The notes under the pieces are model-generated. The model made no database searches and was not told the DNA's origin. It saw only the letters and a program-made list of their open reading frames with translations. The position numbers and the translations under genes are program-made. Positions 11,701 to 21,105 of a stretch of DNA of 64,000 bases are shown here, piece by piece. The stretch spans positions 3,472,001 through 3,536,000 of the forward strand of contig NC_087068.1 of NCBI RefSeq assembly GCF_963678635.1, given 5' to 3'. Within the stretch, counting starts at the first letter, position 1. Every line of letters begins with the position of its first letter. This DNA comes from Symsagittifera roscoffensis. Taxonomy: Eukaryota; Xenacoelomorpha; Acoela; Convolutidae.

Positions 11701-13070
11701 TAAAAAGTTTGTTATCATCAGAAACTGGAAGATTGAATCCTTCTAGCTTTTCAAACAAGGTTTTGCGAAGCTCATAGACGTTCTTTGGGTAAATATGTTT
11801 TACTCGAACCCTTGCATCTCAGAAGATGTTTGTTGAGAAACTCAGATCTTTTGAAGAAAGTATCACAACTAGGACGCCGGAAACACTTGAAGAAAGAATC
11901 AATATCATTTGTATGATTGATATGATAGTTAAATCTCAGTAATTGGACTGTTTTGTCAAATCTTCCAATACTTCGTCGAGCTAGTTCTACATATTCTCCT
12001 TCTTGGATATCGAAATCGTATATAAAGATGTTCCTTTGAACAGTTTCCTCGACAACAGGTAAGTCTTCTACAGAAACTCCACGAAAGTTCTTAGGATCAT
12101 AACCAGATTTTGATATAAAATCTGTAAAGTATCTGGAAGTGTGAGAGTCAAGATCTTTGTGTCCGTTCATGTACATTGCCAATGCGCGGAAAAGACACAA
12201 ATGATCTTTGTAAGGTTCCTTGTCTTTGTTAGATAAAAGACAGTTAACAGAATGGTTTTTCAGAAGAGGTTCGGGTAAGACAGAGTCCGGACAACCCATG
12301 GGGATGATTTTCAGCAAAGCAGCAAAAATTGTAACGTTAGTAATCAACTTGAATCGCCACTTTGTGTTCTGGCGTTCTTGGGTACATTGCTATCACAATA
12401 TCAATTTTTTCAACTTTTCCTTGTATTGTTATCAAATCCGCTTTCGTACAAAGCACGTGGGATTTTTCAAACAGAGTATTGTTTTCATGGGCATAGAAAC
12501 ATCGATATTCACCAGCCTCAGTATTTTGAAGAATAAAACCGAGAGCAATGTTGATTTTAGCGGCAGAATCGAGCTTGTTGAAGACTTCTCAAGTTTCTCG
12601 TTAATTATTTTAGTATCTAACTTGGACAATTGGAAGTTAAATACCTTATGTCTCCCATTTTCCGTCTCCGTATCCACCAGAAATTGTTGACAAGCACTAA
12701 GTTCCTCCTTTAGTTTTTCATCATCTTCCCCTTCTTCCTCCACAATCTTGTTCAAGTCGGCTACCGTATCACTGGGTTTCCGTTGTTTTGCTCCATGTTC
12801 TTTTCTCCGATGTTGTTGGGGAGAGTAGTAACTTGGGAACTCTTGTTCAAAAGAAGGACAAACCGTCGACTGCTTCGAGCTTGGTTGACCATGCTTCTTG
12901 GCAACAAGATAACCCATCTCCTCTTTGCTCTTTGTATAAAAATGACAGTTTGGACACTTATGTTCCTTTTGTTTTTCACATCTGTTTCGATGTCTCGCAG
13001 CATCAGCTCTGCTGTATTCCTGTGCACCGTCCTCACACTTCACTTTCTCGTTTCGGTTAAGGGCAGGCAT
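8742..13070 (-). pseudogene. Protein-primed family B DNA polymerase with N-terminal zinc fingers, copy A (broken)
   Basis: The start is the ATG at 13070 (MPALNRNEK), an N-terminus shared with the other copies. Order: Cys/His zinc-finger region (13000-12780), linker, an OTU-like region (KDHLCLFRAL near 12190; C..C...F..H zinc motif near 11850), exonuclease motif FDFESICVP (near 11690), then the polymerase palm. It should copy the element from a terminal protein-primed end. It is dead: there are many frame changes, motif A reads VINSSQLYP with the catalytic Asp changed to Asn (about 10445), and motif B reads GISSYG instead of GNSSYG (about 9515). Motif C MDTDSLYLAL (9195-9225) is intact. The C-terminus runs into the gap. 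It is divergent with the MSFKKHL ORF. Confidence 0.9.
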
Positions 13071-13256
13071 TATCTAAAAAAATTGGGACTTTAGAAATGT
13101 TCCAAAATTAAAAATTCAAAGTACCAATTGAATGAAAATACTTACTTTTCGTGAAGTAACGAAATGTAAAATTTGAAGTAAAACTCAATTAACTGTTTCT
13201 GAATGGCAAACAAAATGAATGATTTGTGCCAATAAAATAAGCGTATTTATACTAAC

Positions 13257-13440
13257 AGTGACGCCTACGCAATTATCCTTTTAGGGTTATGACATCATTC
13301 TTTGAATAGAAGTGACGTCACCGCCTACGCAATGTTCCTTTTAAGATGATGACGTCATTCTAGAAATAGAAGTGACGTCACCGACCACGAAGTTTTCCTT
13401 TTATGGTAATAACGTCTTCACCACGTTATTCCTTGGAAAA
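13257..13440. promoter_or_regulatory. Three 60-bp tandem repeats with TGACGTCA (CRE-type) sites, unit A
   Basis: Three consecutive repeats of exactly 60 bp lie between the divergent PolB and MSFKKHL genes. Each contains ACGCCTACGCA, TCCTTTTA and a TGACGTCA-like palindrome. Perfect TGACGTCA is at 13313-13320, 13350-13357 and 13373-13380; TGACATCA at 13290 is a one-base variant. TGACGTCA is the consensus site of animal CREB/ATF bZIP factors. A role as bidirectional promoter or enhancer is inferred from position. Confidence 0.7.
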
Positions 13441-13520
13441 ATCCAGAAAAACTTTCAACCAATCAGAACTAAGCAGTTTCTAGACCTAACTTTGGATCCA
13501 AAATATTCATTTTTGAATAA

Positions 13521-14063
13521 TGTCATTTAAAAAGCATTTGAACTTTTCGTGTGATTTCTTTATTGATGAAATAGATGTAGATTTTTACTTTTTTCACAAT
13601 TTTTGACGTTTATGTTGTCCAAAACAGAGTTCTTCGATTAAGTAAAGGTCTTTTTTAGGGAAACTTACTCAATCAAAGAGTTTTTTTTGATCCACATGTT
13701 GCGTATCAAAGCTATAAACTTATTGCTGAGTTACACTTGAGTAAAAAAGATTTTTTTTTTAGTTTAGAAAATTTGAAGTTAATAAAAAAGTCGTACGATA
13801 ATATTTCAAAGACTCTTTTTATTCCATATCCAACTCCCAAATTTGTCAAAACTCCCCAGCAAAGTTCTTTATCCCTCCATTTTTTAAGGACTTTCAAAGT
13901 TCAAAATCTTGCATGCATAATCAGCTTTGATATCAGATTTCCAGGGATTTGCTTTGAAAAATTCATCAACTTTGAGTTATCGTCTCAAATCTACATCAAA
14001 ATTAACGAACTTGAATATCTGCTGAAAAATTTCTCACTGATTATATACAAAAAATTCAGTTAA
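13521..14063 (+). pseudogene. Unrecognised accessory protein (MS[IF]KKHL family), unit A copy
   Basis: Third member of a family also seen at 25956-26533 and 57834-58376. The family begins MS[IF]KKHL, is basic and rich in Lys, Phe and Ile, and ends near ELEYLLK. No catalytic motif, signal peptide or membrane segment is obvious. This copy lacks about 12 codons near the N-terminus relative to unit B and changes frame near 13600-13760; the open C-terminal part is 13737-14063. It is transcribed away from PolB and is followed by the CCAAT array of the acidic ORF. The fixed position next to PolB in three loci suggests a role in replication or its regulation, which is inference. Confidence 0.55.
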
Positions 14064-14159
14064 CTTGATGAGAAGACTTGCAGAGATGCTACTTTTTGGT
14101 CATTTATCTTTGCGATTGCTTTTGTGTATATTTTTACTTATTTGGAAGGCTTAAGTTCT

Positions 14160-14543
14160 TAATAAGTAAATCATTGTCTGATTGGATACGACAACCTGGT
14201 CAAAAAAGACCATTTTTGTGATTGGAAACGACAATGTGTAAAATGGAGCTTTGTTTCCAATTGGACACGATTTTTCTATAAGAATTCCATAAAAGGAAAC
14301 TAAAATCCGATTGGACTCGACTACAATCCAAATAAAGAAAATCCATTCTGATTGGTTAAACCCACCCATTCCAGTTGAAGGTACCCCTCTCTCTTAACTA
14401 AAAATCGTTTTATTTTCAACTTAACTACCGTCAACTACCTCCTCTCTCAGCTCTAAATACATTAACTTCAACTTAACCACCGTCAACTTTCTCCCTCTTA
14501 ACTTGGTTTTACTCTGTATTGTTAACTCAACTTATTGCTCAAA
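14160..14543 (+). promoter_or_regulatory. Five-site CCAAT array and pyrimidine-rich promoter, module A1
   Basis: GATTGG-type (reverse CCAAT) boxes occur at 14180, 14220, 14260, 14309 and 14350, 40-50 bp apart, most in the context GATTGGAnACGAC. Then come a GGTACCCCTCTCTCTTAACT block, two copies of a CTTAACYACCGTCAACT motif and a CTAAATAC element, ending at the ATG at 14544. The same order occurs at three other acidic ORFs. CCAAT boxes bind NF-Y in animals. A promoter role is inferred. Confidence 0.65.
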
Positions 14544-15042
14544 ATGTTCTTCTCAGTACAAAACAACAAACTTATGTTCTCGGTGGAATTTTCTGCTGAT
14601 TTAGTACAATTCCAAGTGCGAGAAACAGTTTGTGGAGTTTTTCTGGCACGAATGGATATCCCAATCCAAGTCTGGCAAATGGTGGAAGTGATGCGCAGAG
14701 ATTTCAACGATCATCATATAAGGCAAGTACCCCCTACAGAGAACCAACTTGGAGAAATGCAAACGATGGAGGAAGTGGCCGAGCATGTGGGAATGAACTA
14801 ACCCGAAACTCCTGACTCTAGATATGTGGCTCAATCATTCTACGATTTCCTCTTTCCTTGGGAAGAGGGATCTTTGGACAACCCAATTACCATCGAAGAG
14901 GGTGAGGGGTTCTCTGAATGAAGAACTCCAGTCAGCGAACCGCCAAGACAACCATCGGCGATGGAGCAAAAACAAGTTTTACGCTCCATTGAGAACTTGC
15001 AAAATTCTTCAGCTGCTCGACAATTCTTTGATTTTTTACTAA
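14544..15042 (+). pseudogene. Small acidic-tail accessory ORF, copy A1 (broken)
   Basis: Homologous to the intact ORF at 27084-27512. The frame from the ATG at 14544 covers the conserved N-terminal two thirds (FSVEFSADLVQ, then MDIPIQVWQMVEVMRRDF) but stops at 14801; the acidic tail is readable only in shifted frames to about 15000. The family has no recognisable domain. It is probably a silent duplicate next to copy A2. Confidence 0.65.
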
Positions 15043-15880
15043 ATTGGTTATTGTATTGTGTTTTGTAAATTAATTTCTTTGCATCTAGTAGTTTTATTTT
15101 AAAGAGATAGTAACAAAGAGATCATAGAAAAGTTTATTAAGAAATTTCAAAGGTAAAATTTTGTTAAAAATAAAACTAATTATGCATCTGGTAAATACTA
15201 TTATAGAAATTTGTTAGAAAAATTGCTTAAAAATTAAACCAATTTTTGCAACCTTGTTATAAACGTTACATTAATTTTTGAACCATGCAAAAAATTTTTT
15301 ATAATTTTTTTGCACACTTCTGAAAAAAATCGAAGAAAATCTCGCAAATTAAGAAAAATTTCATTAAAAATTTTCGCATTTTTAAGTAAACTGATAGAGG
15401 ACTTTCTTGCACCTTAATAATTAAAGCAAATGAAAATCTTTGTTTTAATTTTGATCATAAAAAAATCTCTTTTTTGCATGTATTTTGATCAAAATTATTG
15501 GAAAAACAATGTATTAAGATAGGGAATAGCACTCAAAGTCAGCAATTATGAAAAAATTTTAGCATTATCTTAACAAGTTTTTTACAATAAAATTTTACAA
15601 TTTTTGCATATGCATAAGAAAAAAGAAGTTAGATTTTTGCATTTGATTTCAAAAAAACCACGAAAAAACTTGCATCTAATACAAAAATTTTTTGACAATT
15701 TTTGCACACTTGTTGAAAAAACCAAAACAGTTTTTGCATCTTGTAAAAAAGTTTAATTAAATTTTTGCAAATGTGTTGAAAAAATCAAACCAAAATTTGC
15801 ATCCTGCAAAAAAATTCTAAGTTAATTTTTACACACAAGTTGAAAATTATATAAATTTACTTATTTGGAAAAATCAAGTC
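15043..15880. other. AT-rich noncoding stretch with TGCAAA motifs and a terminus-like motif
   Basis: No credible gene. TTTTTGCA/TGCAAAAA words recur every 30-60 bp. One copy of ATGTATTAAGATAGGGAATAG is at about 15509, the same word that is repeated in the element termini. The stretch is homologous to parts of 16753-17900 and 27513-28700. Confidence 0.6.
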
Positions 15881-15884
15881 CTTA

Positions 15885-16268
15885 AAAAGTTCTTCTGATT
15901 GGATACGATTACTTGAACAAAATTGACCATTTTTGTGATTGGAAACAACAATTTGTAAAATCGAGCTTTGTTGCCGATTGAACAAGAGTTTTCTATAGGA
16001 ATTCCATATAAGGAAACTAAACTCTGATTGGACATGACTACAATCCAAATAAGGAAAATCCATTCTGATTGGTTAAACCCACACATTCCAGTTGAAGGTA
16101 CCCCTCTCTCTTAACTGAAAATCATTTTCTTTTCAACTTAACTACCGTCAACTACCTCCTCTCTCAGCTCTAAATACATTAATTTCAACTTAACCACCGT
16201 CAATTTTCTCCCTCTTAACTGTGAATTCTGTTTTTACTCTGTATCGTTAACTCAACTTATTGCTCAAA
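15885..16268 (+). promoter_or_regulatory. CCAAT array and promoter, module A2
   Basis: Second copy of the promoter module of A1: GATTGGATACGAT, GATTGGAAACAAC, GATTGAACA, GATTGGACATGAC and GATTGGTTAAACC in the same order and spacing, then the CTCTCTCTTAACT block and CCGTCAACT repeats, ending at the ATG at 16269. Confidence 0.65.
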
Positions 16269-16752
16269 ATGATCTTCTCAGTACAAAACAACAACCTTAT
16301 GTTCTCGGTGGAATTTTCAGCTGATTTTTTACAAATCCAAGTGCGAGAAACAGTTTGTGGAGTTTTTCTGGCATGAATGGACATTCCAATCCAAGTCTGG
16401 CATATGGTGGAAATTGATGCGCAGGGATTTCAGCGAGCATCATATGATGCAAGTTCCCATCACAGAGAATCAACTTGGAACAATTCAGATGATGGAGGAA
16501 GTGACTGAGCATGTGGGAATGAATTATCCCGAGAATCCTGAATCAAGATTTGTGGCTCAACCATTCGACGATTTCTTCTTTCCTTGGGAAGAGGGACCTG
16601 TGGACAACCCAATTACCATCGAAGAGGATGAGGGGTTCTCTGAACCAAGAACTCCAGTCAGCGAACCACCAGTGATGGAGGCAAGACCAGCTTTGCGCTC
16701 CATTGAGAACTTGCAAAATTCTTCATCTGCTCGACAGCTCCTTGTTTTTTAA
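16269..16752 (+). pseudogene. Small acidic-tail accessory ORF, copy A2 (one early stop)
   Basis: The frame starts at the ATG at 16269 with the family N-terminus, is interrupted by an in-frame TGA at about 16373, then reopens and runs to 16752 with the VPITENQLGT, FPWEEG and acidic ITIEEDEGF regions. It is otherwise close to the intact copy at 27084-27512 and extends slightly further at the C-terminus. Confidence 0.7.
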
Positions 16753-17916
16753 ATAAATTGGCGATTGTTGATGAAGTTTGATAAAAAATTTAAAAGAAAG
16801 GTAAGCATTTTAAAAATTGTTGAAAAATTTTGTCAAAAATGAAAATAATTATGCAACTGGTTAATATTTTTATAGAGTTTTGTTAGAAAGATGACAAAAA
16901 AAATTGAATCAATTTTTGCAAACATGTTAAAAACTTTACATTAATTTTCGTACCATGCAAAAATTTTCGTAAATTTTATTTGCACACTTGTTAAAAATCA
17001 AAGAAACTCTCGCAAACTAAGAAAAATTTCGTAAAGGATTTTCGCATTTTAAAGAAAACTGAAAGAGGATTTCCTTGCACTGTTAATAATTAAAGTAAAT
17101 GAAAATCTTTGTTTGAAATTTGATCATAAATAAATGTCTTTTTTGCATATATATTGATCAAAAATTTCGGAAATACAGTGTATTAAGATAGCGAATAGCA
17201 CCCAAAGTCATCAATTATGGAAAAATTTTAGCATTAATTTAACAAGTTTTTTAAACTAAAATTTTGCATTTTTTTGCACTTGCATAAGAAAAAAGAAGTT
17301 TGTATTTTGCATACATTTTTTGAAAAACCATGAAAAAAGTTGCATCGTGCAAAAAACTTTCTTGAAAAATTTTGCAAAAAGCAAAAAAAATCTTTAAAAT
17401 TTTTACAACATGCAAAAATTTTCATAATTTTTCTTGCATACTTCTTTAAAAAAGCCATAACCTTTCGCATTCGAAGAAAGACTTTGTGATTTTTTTTTCG
17501 AATTTTAAAGAAAATTGTAACAAGATTTTCTTGCAAAGTTAAAAATTAAAGTTTGAAAATTCTTTGTACTAAGTTTGATCAGTAAAAATTATTTTTTACA
17601 CAAATCTAAATAAAAAACATCAGAAAAACAGTGTATTAAGATACAGAAAACAATCGAAGTCATCAATACTGATAATTTTAAATAATAAGAAAAAAGAAGT
17701 TGGGTTTTGCAAGTATATACATTTTTTAAAATATGAAAAAAGTTGCGTTCTGCACCAAACTTTCTGTAAAATACGCATATTTGATATAAATTTTTATTGT
17801 ATCTTTTGATTAATTTTTTTTTGCATCTTGTAAAAAAAAGTAACAAAAATTTATTCGTTGAAAAGCGTTTGAGTTGAAATTTAATTAATTTTGCTTAGAT
17901 TTTTATGAAGAAATAG
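16753..17916. other. AT-rich noncoding stretch with repeated terminus-like motif
   Basis: No gene seen. It contains GTGTATTAAGATAGCGAATAG at about 17180 and GTGTATTAAGATACAGAAAAC at about 17630, plus many TTTTGCA words, and is homologous to 27513-28790 in unit B. Short ORFs on both strands here are not conserved between units. Confidence 0.6.
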
Positions 17917-18513
17917 TCAAAAATTATTAGAAAAAATGACACGCTCACTATTTACAGAACCATAACCATCAACAAAACAATCAATTATTTTGAACAAATC
18001 AAATTCATATTTTGAACTTTGAATTTTTCGAATTCTGTCTAAAAATGTTGAGCCAAGAGTTTGCGTAGATGCAAGTTTTTGATTCGAATTTAGATGAACT
18101 TTTGAACTTTTTCCGAACAAGTCGTTTCCCTGATACGCTTGGTGTTTTTTCTGCTCTTTTCTATCGTAAATTATGCTCAACTAAGCAACTAAGCTGATTG
18201 AAGACTTCCCCACTTGATGTGACAATACTCGAAAAGAATCTGTGTTTGTACAAAGTGTAAAGACAGTCAATTTCTTGATATATGTATTGATATTTGTCTA
18301 ATCTCTGAAGAATTTCGCTAAGAGATGTTCCAAATAAAACTATATATGAAATTTGCAATTTCCCAAGGAACAGAAAGAATCATGAGTAGACACGCAATAA
18401 TCTTGGGTTACTATGTATTTTTTGTAAAATTCGTTGGAAACAAAAATAAACAATGATTTACTATTATAATCTGAATAAAAGCTGGGAAGAGCTTGACACT
18501 TAGCAGCTGCCAT
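17917..18513 (-). pseudogene. Unrecognised accessory gene X, unit A copy (frameshifted)
   Basis: The minus-strand start at 18513 gives MAAAKCQALPSFYSDY and is matched almost residue for residue in unit B (29371). A small insertion near 18345 (atatatg) brings a stop; the frame resumes at 18358-18161 (FGTSLSEILQRLDKYQYIY) and again in another frame at 18180-17917. The family is about 180-200 residues with no membrane segment or known motif seen. It is transcribed divergently from the Y region across a CArG/TGACTCA promoter. Function unknown. Confidence 0.55.
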
Positions 18514-18544
18514 TGGGAAAAATGACTTTTGCAGAAAATTGTGG

Positions 18545-18625
18545 AGTTATATAGTAGTAGTAATGCCTCCGCAGTTTCCATATTTGGTACTACTTCGATA
18601 TATGGAAATCGCGATGACTCATACC
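18545..18625. promoter_or_regulatory. Divergent promoter with CArG box and AP-1-type site, unit A
   Basis: Between X (-) and the Y region (+): CCATATTTGG, a perfect CC(A/T)6GG CArG box, at 18578-18587; a degenerate CArG-like word (gatatatgg) at about 18597; and TGACTCA, the consensus AP-1 heptamer, at 18615-18621. All are conserved at the same place in unit B. Binding by SRF or AP-1 is inferred from consensus only. Confidence 0.55.
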
Positions 18626-18852
18626 GCTTACTTCCATTTTCATTTAATCTCAAAATCAATTCTCTCATTTCTCCTCATCTGATCAGTTTGTTCTTCAAAA
18701 TTTGTTCGAGAAAAGCTGATAGTTCCAACTATGTTGAAATTTCGAAAATTCAAAAAAGAATTGAGAGATTTGTTTGGTTCCAAAAATCCTACAAGGGGAA
18801 AATATACTTGGAACCGTGCTTTCAACTATTAAAAATAAATGGTTTGAGATAA

Positions 18853-19239
18853 TTTGAAAAGTCTCAACAAGTATATCTTAGTGAAAAAGAAGGAGAAGCA
18901 ATATCTGCAATACGGAATCCTGTTATTCACGATGCTGAAAACCTTAGACTCGTACCTATATATGAAGCAAAATCTGGCAAAGAATCAACTATGGATCAGG
19001 AGCTCGACATCTGTAATAGAGTATATGAAATCGCAACAAACAACATGAGGAGGGTGTGTGTCACAATCACGAAGTACAGTGTGAACAAGCCTCCCTTCAT
19101 TCAGATTCGATTCTTCACTGCAAAAGAGAATGAAGCAATGGAACAAGTTGCATATGTCGACTATACTTTGAATGAATTCGAGGAACTGTCCCAAATATTG
19201 GGAGACTTTGTGTTTGTTGATAATTGTAAACCTCAGTAA
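18853..19239 (+). CDS. Unrecognised accessory gene Y, unit A copy (open)
   Basis: An open frame of 128 codons follows a TAA at 18850-18852; the first ATG in frame is 18991 (MDQELDICNRVYEIA). Unit B has a frame of exactly the same length with the same preceding stop and about 90% of residues conserved, and neither copy is interrupted. That supports coding, and supports use of the part before the ATG through an upstream exon or as untranslated sequence. The mature part is a mixed alpha/beta-looking small protein (VTITKYSVNKPP, FFTAKENEA, YTLNEFEELSQILGDF). A GTAAGG donor-like site overlaps the stop (CCTCA|GTAAGG). No family recognised. Confidence 0.55.
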   Translation, partial: FEKSQQVYLSEKEGEAISAIRNPVIHDAENLRLVPIYEAKSGKESTMDQELDICNRVYEIATNNMRRVCVTITKYSVNKPPFIQIRFFTAKENEAMEQVAYVDYTLNEFEELSQILGDFVFVDNCKPQ

Positions 19240-19745
19240 GGCTTTGTGATGTTTTTTGTATGTTTGATAATTGAAATATTTTTGGTTCAAAACTATTTTT
19301 TTCACCGAAGCGTATATTTAGAGGTATGGTATCCGAGGAAATTTCACACAAAACATACAATTTACTCCAAATTGCCATAAAATATCAACCAATTATCAGT
19401 TAATTGTCAAGTTACTGCGTAGGAAATTCCAGAAATTTTTTTTTATCCAATTGCTGTTTTATCTAAAATTAAGTAAATTTGGTCTGATTTGAACAAACTT
19501 ACAAACAAAAATATAGTTGAAAACCTTATCAATATTTTTAAAATTTCTTTATTTATTTGGTTTCTTTCAAATTTTTTCACCATAATTTGAGATTTTGATT
19601 GGCCAAATCAAATTTCTAAAGGAAGGAAAACGTTTTTATGCTGGATGTTCTTACAAATTACTTTAAAAAGGATAAAACAATTCAATTTTTTTAAGTTTCT
19701 TTGTATATTTCAGTAAGAAAAACGTTTCCATCAAAAGCGTTTTCA

Positions 19746-20232
19746 ATGTCTGATTTGAATATTTATCAGATTTTAAAATTGAACTACTTCAAAAAACTAC
19801 AAGAGTGGTGGACAGATGACGTTGATGGAGATTGTATTAGTTTTAACTTGTATAGAAACACAGAAAGTTCAATAATATTGTTAAAAAGATGGGGGGTGAT
19901 TACAAAAAAGAAGAGTACTGCCAGATTTATCAATAATGTTTTTATTTAGAAGAGTTAACTCAGATTGAGTGGTTGATCAGTAAAAAACAAAAACAAAGGA
20001 AGAGCCTATGAAACAAAAAATTGCAGATGAGGAACATCAATTTGCTTACTGTTTTGAATTTGGTACAAATACAAAATCCAGATTTGTCAGAAAATCTTTT
20101 GATCGTTTATCCAAATTTAATAGACCTCCGGTTGTATATACTACAATATACCAAAAAGAAAACGATAAAAACGTATATTTTGGTAATTTCTTTTTTCACT
20201 GGTTAAAAACAGAAAAATCAATGAAATTTTGA
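19746..20232 (+). pseudogene. Unrecognised accessory gene Z, unit A copy (frameshifted)
   Basis: ATG at 19746 (MSDLNIYQILKLNY), preceded by an acceptor-like TTGTATATTTCAG at about 19701-19713. The first part shares LQEWWTDDVDGDCISFNLYR with unit B. It then shifts frame near 19890-20000, and the second part (YCFEFGTNTKSRF, PPVVYTTIYQ) reads in the frame ending at 20232. Both halves are conserved between units in the same order. Together they suggest one protein of about 160 residues. No known domain. Confidence 0.5.
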
Positions 20233-20620
20233 TCGAAATTTTAAAATTTGAATTGAGTATCGAAAAAATAGTATGAATCAGACAAAAAATCTCAATTGTG
20301 GGTCAAATGTATACATTAGTTATGTTAGTAAATTTTTCAGTAAGAATGATTGATTGGGAAGATTCATCAGCATTGCTTCTGATCTACAAAATATTTTAAA
20401 ATCTGTGAATACTCCATTCTGATTGCTTAATACTACAAAGATTACATGTGAAGGAATACTCGATTCTGATTGGTTGATATCAAAAAAGATAATAATTTCC
20501 TAATAAATAATGCTCGACTCTGATTAGTTGACATCAAAAAAGATAAAAAATTCTTTTTAAGAATTGCTCGATACTGATTGGTTGAGCAAAACTTCTGAAT
20601 TATCCCTGGTTAGATTGGAT
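20233..20620 (+). promoter_or_regulatory. Tandem TCTGATTGGTTGA repeats (CCAAT array), unit A
   Basis: Between Z and the zinc-finger ORF, four imperfect units of about 60 bp each contain a TTCTGATTGGTTGA-like core (about 20420, 20467, 20518 and 20572), often followed by TATCAAAAAAGAT. They are the counterpart of 31275-31510 and a different array from the GATTGGAnACGAC type. Confidence 0.6.
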
Positions 20621-20803
20621 GATTTTTTCAACTTGACCAAATGGAATGTTATCCATTTTGATTTCTTTTATGTTAAAAACAATTGGTCGAAAAATTTGCA
20701 GTTTTTTGTTACTTTTATTCATTTTTTGAGGCTATTCAACACTTCTCATCTAAAATATCGGGACATTCTCAATCTCCCATTTGTTCTCAAGTTCTTTCGT
20801 TAG

Positions 20804-20995
20804 ATGCCGTCACTTGACTGAATAGAAACGAAAAAATTGCACGTCTTGAATGTGGCAGAGAATACACTCGCTTACACGCATCATGATATCGTAGAACCTG
20901 TGGTGTTTTGACTTGTTTGGATTGTAACTTTTATACTTATAGCAGCGATGAAGTCACTAATGATAATCTTTCTTTCTGTCTAATTGAAACAATGC
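20804..20995 (+). pseudogene. Small zinc-finger ORF, unit A copy (early stop)
   Basis: Counterpart of the open 62-codon ORF at 31685. Here the frame reads ATG CCG TCA CTT GAC then TGA, a second stop interrupts the middle, and homology ends near 20950 where an unrelated fragment begins. The Cys-x2-Cys pair in TCLDCNFYTYSS is still present. Confidence 0.6.
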
Positions 20996-21105
20996 TGAAA
21001 CCTACAGAGACTTCGAAAAAAATCAATTTTTTTGAGAAAAAAAAATTAAATTACAGAAAAAAGTATATAATTCACTGCATTGTACAACAAGTTTACCGCA
21101 AAATT

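Larger units (their letters stand above)
8742..21105. mobile_element. Maverick-like unit A (PolB plus accessory genes, no capsid genes)
   Basis: From left to right: decayed PolB (-), TGACGTCA repeats, MSFKKHL ORF (+), two CCAAT-array/acidic-ORF modules (+), AT-rich spacer, X (-), divergent promoter, Y and Z (+), CCAAT array, zinc-finger ORF (+). The same order recurs in unit B at about 21.1-31.9 kb with moderate divergence and many indels, so the two are old tandem or neighbouring copies. No integrase, ATPase, protease or capsid gene is seen. The left end is lost in the gap. The A/B junction lies around 20960-21130, directly after a fragment also found inverted at about 34560-34625. Confidence 0.7.
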
